Below, one piece after another: positions 1-5,422 of a DNA stretch of 11,644 bases. The translations under genes and the position numbers were made by a program. The DNA is from Planctomycetaceae bacterium (GTDB lineage Bacteria; Planctomycetota; Planctomycetia; Planctomycetales; Planctomycetaceae). Positions within the stretch are counted from its first letter, which is position 1, and each line of letters opens with the position of its first letter. The notes under the pieces are model-generated. The model had not been told where the DNA came from, made no database searches, and worked only from the letters and a program-made list of their open reading frames with translations. Location: contig JAJDEK010000571.1 of assembly GCA_029259875.1 (NCBI GenBank), positions 1 through 11,644 on the forward strand. Direction: 5' to 3'.

Positions 1-198
1 ACTTGGGTCTGTGGCTATGCGGACGACATGATCTCCTAAATTCCATCTAAACGTTTATGGCACGAAGGAGGTTATGAAGGATGATACAATCTCAATGAAT
101 AAGGACGTCCAGCTAATCGATCGGGCCCAGATACAGAAGACCTCATCTCGAAATCAGTTCACAAACTGGTAAAAGAAGTTGATCGAAAGACAGATTAA
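1..198 (+). pseudogene. Decayed C-terminus of a neutral/alkaline ceramidase-like protein
   Basis: Frame 1 can be read through to a stop at 196-198 and gives a recognisable protein tail broken by three in-frame stops: TAA at 37, TGA at 82 and TAA at 100. The pieces are VCGYADDMIS, then IPSKRLWHEGGYEG, then YNLNE, then GRPANRSGPDTEDLISKSVH followed by KLVKEVDRKTD. From memory of the family, planctomycete proteins annotated as neutral/alkaline non-lysosomal ceramidase end with a 'GY(A/S)ND-M-(S/A)YIPS-R----EGGYEG' block, then 'YG-P---(W)-P-(I/V)E--I---VH-LV'. The first stop sits exactly where the family has Tyr (TAT/TAC to TAA), and the third where YG is expected, which suggests point-mutation decay rather than a chance reading frame. 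Reading frame is kept throughout, so no frameshift is needed. The upstream part lies outside the window, so whether the whole gene is dead cannot be seen. The gene is convergent with the lyase gene, 15 bases away. Confidence 0.68.
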
Positions 199-213
199 GC
201 GAGCTACTTTGAA

Positions 214-1128
214 TCAAGCCTCTACAGAAGAAATTGATTTACCAGCGAAGATTTTCTGAACGAGTGGCTCCTCTAAAAGCAACTCGTGCTCATGCGTAGT
301 TAAAGCACGCATAGGCTGGGGTGCAAAGTTGCCCGGAATTCCGCGCATGTTCATCAAAGTTGAGACGGTCGCAAACAGGGGAGCTGAAAATGATCGCAGA
401 AACGATAGCAATCCGGACAGATCCCGCTGTACCGACGCCAGCTCCTCCCAATCTTCTGCCTCGGTTGCTACGACCATTTTCTCAATCCACTCCGGCACCA
501 GAATATAAACTCCATCCAGATGTTCGCTGACGCCAGACCGCAATAGAACATCCATTAAATGGGGTTGTGCCACAATCACACGAAACTGGTCACCGATGGA
601 ATCAATCACCGGACGGATGGTCACAAAATGGTCCGAGCATTTAATTCCCTGAATATTAGGGTGCTCAGCCAACTTCAACACCGTTTCCACTTCTAATTTT
701 GTTCCCGTCGTCTGAGGCAGATCATATAGAAACAAGGGCTTGGAACTCAGATCTGCTAATGACAGATAGTAATCGACCAAATCTTCCTGACTGAATTTGA
801 CAAAAAAGGGAGAAATCACAACCACGCCATCAATGGATAAATCTTCTACCATTCGTATGCGATCACGTGTCCGCACAAAGCTGGTATCACCCACACCCAC
901 AAGTAGTTCTGCTCTGCCTGCGTTAAATTGAACACTCTGCTCCGCAAGCTCTCGGTAAGTCACATCGGACAGAAGTTGCATCAACCCCATCGTCCCACCT
1001 ACCAGAAACCCATTGATTCCATGTGTCAATTGGTCATGGATCTGTGCTTCCAACCCTGGTAAATGGAGCTGTTCTTCTGCAGTCAGCGGAGTACCCAGCG
1101 CAGTAATCATTTTAATTGGTTGCATCAT
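214..1128 (-). CDS. Dihydrodipicolinate synthase/N-acetylneuraminate lyase family aldolase, KDG-aldolase-like
   Basis: This 304-residue protein has the usual length of the class I Schiff-base TIM-barrel aldolase family that includes DapA, NanA and 2-keto-3-deoxygluconate (KDG) aldolase. Seen: the pyruvate-carboxylate loop GGTMG at residues 44-48, the catalytic Tyr135 in LYDLPQTTG and the Schiff-base Lys163 in IQGIKCSD. Family knowledge: pyruvate or a 2-keto acid forms an imine with that lysine. The residue after the loop is Leu49, not the Glu of the GTTGE motif of DapA/NanA. The block GTMGLMQLLS instead resembles the GTTGLGPxLS of archaeal KDG/KDPG aldolases, so a 2-keto-3-deoxy sugar acid is a better guess than aspartate semialdehyde (inference). 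It is probably cytoplasmic, as no signal peptide is visible. Two adjacent ATG codons could start it; AAAGGAAG, about nine bases before the first, serves as ribosome binding site. It is divergent from the GntR gene, its likely regulator. Confidence 0.85.
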   Translation of the reverse strand: MMQPIKMITALGTPLTAEEQLHLPGLEAQIHDQLTHGINGFLVGGTMGLMQLLSDVTYRELAEQSVQFNAGRAELLVGVGDTSFVRTRDRIRMVEDLSIDGVVVISPFFVKFSQEDLVDYYLSLADLSSKPLFLYDLPQTTGTKLEVETVLKLAEHPNIQGIKCSDHFVTIRPVIDSIGDQFRVIVAQPHLMDVLLRSGVSEHLDGVYILVPEWIEKMVVATEAEDWEELASVQRDLSGLLSFLRSFSAPLFATVSTLMNMRGIPGNFAPQPMRALTTHEHELLLEEPLVQKIFAGKSISSVEA

Positions 1129-1503
1129 ATGAAATGACTTCCTTTGTCTTTGTAATGTGAATTTTTGTTGTGAAATGAAGGGGACTAAATCGATTTAAAA
1201 ACCACATCACGTATAAAGCTGTTGCTATCAGTCTGTTGCTATTCTTTACTTTCGCATTATTACGTTACGCTGATAAACATGAAAAACTTCAAGTAAACCC
1301 CGCTAATGTGCTTGACGCCTATTTTTTTGATCATATGATATTATTCATGATTGTAATATAATCTACTACTTTATACTACAAGACGAAGTGAGAGACAACT
1401 GACTCACACTCCTCTTTCTCGTAGCAAATTCAAGAAAGTGGAATTCGATTTAACGAATTTCTCTCAACCATAAACATGACGATCACAGAAAAGTAATTTT
1501 GCA
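1129..1503. promoter_or_regulatory. Divergent control region between the aldolase and GntR genes
   Basis: This 375-base AT-rich region separates two divergent genes and holds several symmetric elements. Seen: a perfect 12-base palindrome TAAATCGATTTA (1186-1197), a 10-base direct repeat CTGTTGCTAT (1219-1228 and 1233-1242), a perfect palindrome ATCATATGAT (1330-1339) and an 18-base interrupted palindrome AATTCG-N6-CGAATT (1442-1459). The string TCGATTTAA occurs in both the first and the last of these (1190-1198 and 1445-1453), about 60 bases from each start codon. Inference: these are operator candidates for the GntR protein, which would then control itself and the aldolase gene. No clear promoter for the minus strand was found. 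Confidence 0.5.
1312..1339 (+). promoter_or_regulatory. Sigma70-type promoter for the GntR gene
   Basis: A -35 box TTGACG (1312-1317) is followed after 16 bases by a -10 box TATGAT (1334-1339); each matches the consensus at five of six positions. The -10 box lies inside the perfect palindrome ATCATATGAT (1330-1339), so a repressor bound there would block RNA polymerase (inference). A second TATAAT lies at 1357-1362 but lacks a convincing -35 box. Transcription from this promoter would leave a leader of about 155 bases that contains the AATTCG-N6-CGAATT palindrome. Confidence 0.5.
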
Positions 1504-2229
1504 ATGAAACAAGTACAGGATGGACTCGAAACTGGTTCAACAGGAAATAAAACACTGAGTGCTGAATTGGCTGATCGCTTGTGTGAAAGAATCCGTAGCG
1601 ACAGACTCGCCCCTGGTGCACGCCTGGGAACAGAAGCCGATCTGGCAGATCAGTTCGGCGTCTCACGAACCGTGGTTCGCGAAGCCATTGGATCCTTGCG
1701 AGGCTTAGGCGTGGTAACAGGACGGCAAGGTCTGGGACTTTGTGTGGCAGAAGCAGATAATTTTTCTTCTGTTTTGCGAAAGGCTCTGGTACCGCAAGTC
1801 GCCAGCCCCCAGGGATTATGCGAACTACAGCAACTGCGCGCCGTGATCGAAATTGGCTCGATCGCACTGGCAGTAGAGTTGATCACCTCCGAAGAAATCA
1901 TTCGACTGCAGACCATTGTCGCCGAGATGAAACGCGTGATGAAAAACATTAAGAAAGATGAAGCGGGCACCAGTAAAGCGTACAAAGAAATGGACTGTCT
2001 GTTTCACCAGACAATTCTTGCCGCCTCGCATGGCAGCTTTGTAAAACAGTTCCATGGAGTTCTACTGGATTATTTCCATGCAGGTGAATTCTACGGCCGC
2101 ATCCCCACACTGAAAGGACTCCGGGAGCATGAAAAGATCGCTAATGCCATTGCTGACCGGGATGTAGATAAAGCAACGAAATATATCACAGAACATCTAA
2201 AACCACAGTTGAAAGCGCCAAATCAATGA
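1504..2229 (+). CDS. GntR-family transcriptional regulator, FadR/FCD subfamily
   Basis: This 241-residue protein has the size and two-domain plan of FadR-type GntR regulators. Seen: an N-terminal winged helix at about residues 17-83, with the recognition-helix core FGVSRTVVREAIGSLRGLGV (51-70) and wing GRQGLG, then an all-helical FCD effector domain (about 108-232). The FCD metal or ligand site is present as Asp164-x3-His168 (MDCLFHQ), His209 (REHEKI) and His231 (TEHLKP). Known family members with an FCD domain (UxuR, ExuR, NanR, LldR) respond to sugar acids or other carboxylates, which suits the divergent aldolase gene as target. The ATG at 1504 is the only good start, because a stop codon lies in frame at 1477. 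The ribosome binding site before it is poor, which would keep expression low. The effector is not known; a sugar acid is inferred from context. Confidence 0.9.
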   Translation: MKQVQDGLETGSTGNKTLSAELADRLCERIRSDRLAPGARLGTEADLADQFGVSRTVVREAIGSLRGLGVVTGRQGLGLCVAEADNFSSVLRKALVPQVASPQGLCELQQLRAVIEIGSIALAVELITSEEIIRLQTIVAEMKRVMKNIKKDEAGTSKAYKEMDCLFHQTILAASHGSFVKQFHGVLLDYFHAGEFYGRIPTLKGLREHEKIANAIADRDVDKATKYITEHLKPQLKAPNQ

Positions 2230-2534
2230 TACAAAAGAAACCATTCTGATTTCATTTTGTGTCAAAATAAACTTGTAAATATCGCGATGCTTCAGGCTCT
2301 TGCCATAAAGGAAGATCTCTGAATCAGACATAAATTTTTAAAACATAGATCATTACAAAATCGCGAGTTTTAATCTAGTTAGTGCCATTAACTAGAAATG
2401 GTGACACACTGCTCACGCAGAGAAAACGGTTTGATGGCTGACTGCACTTTATTATTCAGAGATTAATTTACGTCCAATTGCAAAGGTTATTTTATTGTAT
2501 TGCGTTCTTTACCAGTTTTGATGGAGATGGTTCA
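2230..2534. other. AT-rich intergenic region before the DUF1559 gene
   Basis: This 305-base gap holds no convincing gene. It contains a short weak hairpin ATTTTG-TGT-CAAAAT (2254-2268) just after the GntR stop codon, two copies of ATCGCGA (2281-2287 and 2360-2366) and the stronger inverted repeat listed separately at 2374-2396. A promoter for the downstream DUF1559 gene is expected here, but I could not pick out a -35/-10 pair with good spacing. Confidence 0.5.
2374..2396. repeat. Inverted repeat TCTAGTTA-N7-TAACTAGA
   Basis: Two perfect 8-base arms are separated by GTGCCAT. No T-run follows, and the stem is AT-rich, so it would be a weak terminator. A dimeric repressor site in front of the DUF1559-lipoprotein-sialidase group is the more likely role (inference). 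It sits about 140 bases upstream of the DUF1559 start codon. Confidence 0.45.
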
Positions 2535-3446
2535 ATGTTACAAATCAAAGTCGAAAAGAAACACCATGGATTTACGCTAATTGAATTGCTTGTTGTCATT
2601 GCCATTATCGCAATCTTAATTGCGATCTTATTACCTGCAGTACAACAAGCGCGTGAAGCGGCACGACGTTCCTCCTGCAAAAACAACTTTAAACAGGTAG
2701 GATTGTCCCTGCACAATTATCATGACACCTTTACTGCATTCCCCATTGGTGCAGGCATCAGTGGCGGTTGCAGTGGATACTCGGGGAGCCATATGTTTTC
2801 CTGGGGAGTGCGCATTCTGCCGTATCTGGATCAGGCTAATGTTTATAACAATCTCAATTTTTCCGGACCAACACCTTTCGTACCACCAAACTTTAATTCG
2901 ACGACTTGCTTGTCTCCTGTGCTACCATTTCTCTGCCCTAGTAACCCTCAACCAGACGTGATCGTTAACAAAGCGGGCGCATTTGCAGGTGCCTTACCTG
3001 ATGGAATGGCTAGAACCGACATGGCAGGCGTAGCAGATTCCATTAGCTGGAAATGTAACAGTGGTTCAGGGGTGCGACCGACGTCTATCGGAAATGGTGT
3101 GCTCTACGCTATCTCCCGCGTCAAAATGCGTGATATTATTGACGGCGTAAGTAATACACTGATCGTGGGCGAAATTACCGGCTCCCTCTCCCAAACAGGG
3201 CTGAACGGAAACTCGTACACGGGTTATGACGTTTTCGACACCAGCAATGGCATCAATAGCATCGATACGGTTCCCGGCGGAGGAACGTTTGCGTTTCGCC
3301 CCCAGGGATTTTCCAGTTATCACGTTGGTGGTGCCCACTTCGTCCTCGGTGATGGCTCTGTGCGATTTATCTCAGAAAACATTGACCAGGGAACGCTCTC
3401 GGCCCTCACAACACGTGCTGGTAAAGAAGTTGTCGGCGAATTTTAA
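2535..3446 (+). CDS. DUF1559 prepilin-type protein with H-X9-DG tail
   Basis: This 303-residue protein begins with a type IV prepilin-like leader: MLQIKVEKKHHG, then a cut before Phe13 in G-FTLIELLVVIAIIAI, then a hydrophobic helix to about residue 34. The DUF1559 signature QAREAARRSSCKNN follows, then LSLHNYHDTF. Near the C-terminus is the H-X9-DG motif: His in YHVGGAHF, then GDGSVRFISENID. This family is hugely expanded in Planctomycetes; its members are thought to be exported pseudopilin-like surface proteins, but no function has been shown to my knowledge. The ATG at 2535 is preferred to one 19 codons upstream, because GGAG lies eight bases before it and it gives a normal short leader. 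A lipoprotein gene follows, as is common for this family. Cysteines in the middle of the protein could form disulfides. A signal for processing by a prepilin peptidase is seen, but that enzyme is not encoded here. Confidence 0.92.
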   Translation: MLQIKVEKKHHGFTLIELLVVIAIIAILIAILLPAVQQAREAARRSSCKNNFKQVGLSLHNYHDTFTAFPIGAGISGGCSGYSGSHMFSWGVRILPYLDQANVYNNLNFSGPTPFVPPNFNSTTCLSPVLPFLCPSNPQPDVIVNKAGAFAGALPDGMARTDMAGVADSISWKCNSGSGVRPTSIGNGVLYAISRVKMRDIIDGVSNTLIVGEITGSLSQTGLNGNSYTGYDVFDTSNGINSIDTVPGGGTFAFRPQGFSSYHVGGAHFVLGDGSVRFISENIDQGTLSALTTRAGKEVVGEF

Positions 3447-3493
3447 TTCCGTTCACTTCGTCATGTTGGACATGCACGCTCAAGCATCATTTC

Positions 3494-3526
3494 ACGCTGA
3501 CCGACGGAAACCCGTCAGCGTTCTTT
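3494..3526 (+). terminator. Hairpin between the DUF1559 and lipoprotein genes
   Basis: Arms ACGCTGAC (3494-3501) and GTCAGCGT (3514-3521) form a perfect 8-bp GC-rich stem with a 12-base loop. A competing fold uses GACGG and CCGTC. The stem is followed by a short, broken T-run (TTCTTT). It may act as a partial terminator that lowers expression of the genes after the abundant pilin-like protein, or as an RNA-stabilising element (inference). Confidence 0.45.
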
Positions 3527-3539
3527 AAAGGAGGCTGTT

Positions 3540-3965
3540 ATGCCGGGTATACGACTCATTCTCTGTGGAGCGTTATTAGCACTAAATCTTGGCTGTGGAG
3601 GTGTCAGCGATGCCCCTGATCGCCGCGTTGTCAAAGGCAGTGTGACCTTGAACGGCAAACCACTGGAAGGGGCCGCGATTCGCTTTCTCCCTCAGCCAAC
3701 AGGGCCCGTTGCCGCCGGTAAGGTCATCAATGGCATGTATGAAATCTCGAATAAAGGCGGAGTTCCGTTAGGTAAACATCGCGTCGAAATTAAAGGGACT
3801 CCGATCCTTCCCGCCGATACGGAAGGAAAATCATTAGGAGAGATCGACGCGGCTACCAAACCCGCGATCCCCATTCCTGACAAATACCATTCTAAATCAG
3901 AACTGGAAGCAAGCGTTGAAGCCGGAAGCGAACCGTTCATCGTCGACTTTGAATTAAAAGAGTAA
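3540..3965 (+). CDS. Small lipoprotein with carboxypeptidase-regulatory-like (transthyretin-like) domain
   Basis: This 141-residue protein has a hydrophobic N-terminal stretch (RLILCGALLALNLG) that ends in Cys19, the likely lipidation site. The sequence before it, LNLGC, has Asn at -3 rather than the usual Leu. The rest reads as a single beta-sandwich: VVKGSVTLNGKPLEGAAIRF at about 30-49, then GKVINGMYEISNKGGVPLGK and a VEIKG strand near 82-86. The family pattern 'V-G-V--NG-PL-GA-V-F' with a later 'Y-----GVP-G-Y-V-I' matches planctomycete proteins annotated as carboxypeptidase regulatory-like. The product is probably anchored to a membrane and exposed outside the cytoplasm; no enzymatic residues are seen. 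The start is fixed by a near-perfect ribosome binding site, AAAGGAGG, five bases before the ATG. It follows the DUF1559 gene by 93 bases with a hairpin in between, and precedes the sialidase-like gene by 69 bases. Confidence 0.8.
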   Translation: MPGIRLILCGALLALNLGCGGVSDAPDRRVVKGSVTLNGKPLEGAAIRFLPQPTGPVAAGKVINGMYEISNKGGVPLGKHRVEIKGTPILPADTEGKSLGEIDAATKPAIPIPDKYHSKSELEASVEAGSEPFIVDFELKE

Positions 3966-4034
3966 CCAGCTCGACATGACAACTGACAAACTCTACTTTT
4001 GAGACAACACCTTTTGGAAACAAGGCAGAGAGAA

Positions 4035-5102
4035 ATGAAACCACTTTTTCTTTTGAATACCATCTTTTTAATCGCATTCATCTCGGCCGACGATTCACAG
4101 GCAGAATGGAACCACCCTCAAACGCAAAAATTACCTCACCGACATCTGGGGCCATTTCTCAAACTTTCAGATGGAAGCCTGTTGGCTCCGGATGCCAAGC
4201 AAGTATTGATAAGTAAAGACAAAGGCAAAACGTGGACTGCCAAACCATTATATGAAAAACCCGAGAAGTTTCAAACCAGCAATGAACGCGCCATCATCAA
4301 AACACGTAAGGGCACGATCATCCTAGCGTTTATGAATTTGACAGAACGGAAATTCAATTGGAATGATAAAAAAGGAGGCCCTCAATCAGACTGCTACCTT
4401 CCCGCTTATATTGTCCGTAGTACAGATGAAGGACAGACGTGGCTACCTCCCCAGATCATTCAGGACCATAGCTGGTGTGGCGCCATTCGCAGTATGATTC
4501 AAACCAAATCGGGACGCATCATTGTTGCCGTTTCCAAAGCCATCGCCAATCCAGGTCGGCATGTGATGGTCACATACTATTCGGATGATGAAGGAGCCAC
4601 CTGGAACCATAGCAATATGATCGACCTGGGAGGCTCTGGTGATCACGATGGTGCGATGGAGGGCACGATTGTCGAATTGAAAGACGGCCAGATTTATGCG
4701 TTGATTCGCACAAGGTTCGGACGCTTCTGGGAAGCATTCTCCACAGACGAGGGTGCTTCATGGCGTACGATCCGCCCTTCTCAAATTCCAGCCAGCAGCT
4801 CACCCGCCATTTTACAACGACTCAAAAGTGGTCGGATCGTCATGTTATGGAACCGCTTCCGTGACCCCGAACGCAAAAAAGGGCGCCGCGAAGAATTGTC
4901 TATTGCGTTTTCAGACGATGAATGCAAATCCTGGAGCAAACCCATCATCATCTCACGCGATCTAACTCCTGCAGGCCAGAATCGCGAAAACCGGGTCTCA
5001 TATCCTTATGTAACGGAAGTCAAGCCTGGAGAACTCTGGATTACCACGATGCAAGGTCCCGTTCGCCTTAGTCTGAAAGAGGAAGACTTTCTGTCGAAAT
5101 AA
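4035..5102 (+). CDS. Secreted sialidase-like protein with five BNR/Asp boxes
   Basis: This 355-residue protein has a signal peptide (MKPLFLLNTIFLIAF, cut probably after SQA at 23) and a six-bladed beta-propeller pattern. Five Asp boxes are seen: SKDKGKTW (60-67), STDEGQTW (129-136), SDDEGATW (183-190), STDEGASW (236-243) and SDDECKSW (293-300, with Cys in place of the conserved Gly). The spacing and the block MEGTIVELKDGQIYALIRTR (Glu209, Arg225, Arg227), plus a late tyrosine pair in VSYPYVTEV (Tyr323, Tyr325), fit the BNR_2/exo-alpha-sialidase family, where Glu and Tyr form the nucleophile pair. The N-terminal FRIP-type arginine motif is not seen, so the substrate may be another acidic or neutral glycan. 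The ATG at 4035 is chosen over a TTG at 3999, since AAGG lies nine bases before it and it gives a proper signal peptide. It is the last gene before the strong hairpin at 5188-5220. Confidence 0.82.
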   Translation: MKPLFLLNTIFLIAFISADDSQAEWNHPQTQKLPHRHLGPFLKLSDGSLLAPDAKQVLISKDKGKTWTAKPLYEKPEKFQTSNERAIIKTRKGTIILAFMNLTERKFNWNDKKGGPQSDCYLPAYIVRSTDEGQTWLPPQIIQDHSWCGAIRSMIQTKSGRIIVAVSKAIANPGRHVMVTYYSDDEGATWNHSNMIDLGGSGDHDGAMEGTIVELKDGQIYALIRTRFGRFWEAFSTDEGASWRTIRPSQIPASSSPAILQRLKSGRIVMLWNRFRDPERKKGRREELSIAFSDDECKSWSKPIIISRDLTPAGQNRENRVSYPYVTEVKPGELWITTMQGPVRLSLKEEDFLSK

Positions 5103-5187
5103 ATCTCGCTTACGGACACTACAACGCGACTCTAATCCTCGACAGAATCTTCAATTATTCAGTCATCTCGCCTAATCGCATCAAAAC

Positions 5188-5220
5188 ACCCTACGCAAAT
5201 AAACACTATTTGCGTAGGGT
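5188..5220. terminator. Perfect 14-bp hairpin after the sialidase-like gene
   Basis: Arms ACCCTACGCAAATA (5188-5201) and TATTTGCGTAGGGT (5207-5220) are fully complementary around a 5-base loop. On the plus strand no T-run follows; on the minus strand the arm is followed by GTTTTGA. It marks the boundary between the two plus-strand gene groups and most likely ends or protects the upstream transcript (inference). It could also be a binding site, but the very long perfect stem favours an RNA structure. Confidence 0.6.
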
Positions 5221-5293
5221 CATGCTTAGTTCTCACTTCGCTCGATTTTCATCAATCTTGGTACATATAATCTATTTTTACTTTACATCTAGC

Positions 5294-5317
5294 ACTCTAT
5301 CGTTTATCAAATAGAGT
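5294..5317. promoter_or_regulatory. Inverted repeat ACTCTAT-N10-ATAGAGT upstream of the LacI gene
   Basis: Two perfect 7-base arms are separated by ten bases, 20-50 bases after a TATAAT box at 5266-5271. The layout would fit a regulator site within the leader of the LacI transcript. It is only a candidate, as the region is AT-rich and chance repeats of this size occur. Confidence 0.3.
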
Positions 5318-5361
5318 AAACCAAGTACCCACCATGCTCACCTACCACTTATTTCCATTTA

Positions 5362-5379
5362 TATGCATTAAATTGCATA
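5362..5379. promoter_or_regulatory. 18-base palindrome, candidate LacI-family operator
   Basis: TATGCA-TTAAAT-TGCATA is an 18-base palindrome with perfect 6-base arms, 43 bases upstream of the LacI start codon. Length and symmetry fit an operator for a LacI-type dimer that controls its own gene cluster. Against this, known LacI-family operators usually have a central CG, and this one has a central TTA/AAT. Confidence 0.4.
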
Positions 5380-5422
5380 GTGCTTGAATATAGATTTCTG
5401 AAACGAACGATGAGGTCCCATT

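Larger units (their letters stand above)
5103..5422. other. Intergenic region between the sialidase-like and LacI genes
   Basis: This 320-base gap holds no gene. It contains a perfect 14-bp hairpin (5188-5220), a TATAAT box (5266-5271) without a convincing -35 box, an inverted repeat ACTCTAT-N10-ATAGAGT (5294-5317) and an 18-base palindrome TATGCA-N6-TGCATA (5362-5379) just before the LacI gene. It therefore looks like a terminator followed by a promoter and operator region for the next gene cluster (inference). Confidence 0.6.

Noticed and set aside
13..33. YADD motif in frame 1, as in reverse transcriptases
   Set aside because: The surrounding residues do not fit any reverse transcriptase, while the following IPSKR and HEGGYEG blocks fit the ceramidase-like C-terminus in the same frame.
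214..1128. Lysine-pathway dapA
   Set aside because: The loop lacks the Glu of GTTGE, and the context (FCD-GntR regulator, sialidase-like gene) points to catabolism, so the gene symbol is withheld.
1430..1985. Minus-strand open frames of 111-145 codons opposite the GntR gene
   Set aside because: They lie antisense to a clear GntR coding region, have no recognisable domains and look like shadows.
2478..2534. Earlier ATG for the DUF1559 protein
   Set aside because: It would put 19 extra residues before a normal-length prepilin leader, and the ribosome binding site GGAG fits the ATG at 2535.
3999..4034. TTG start for the sialidase-like protein
   Set aside because: It adds a charged, non-hydrophobic stretch before the signal peptide; ATG 4035 with AAGG nine bases upstream is better.
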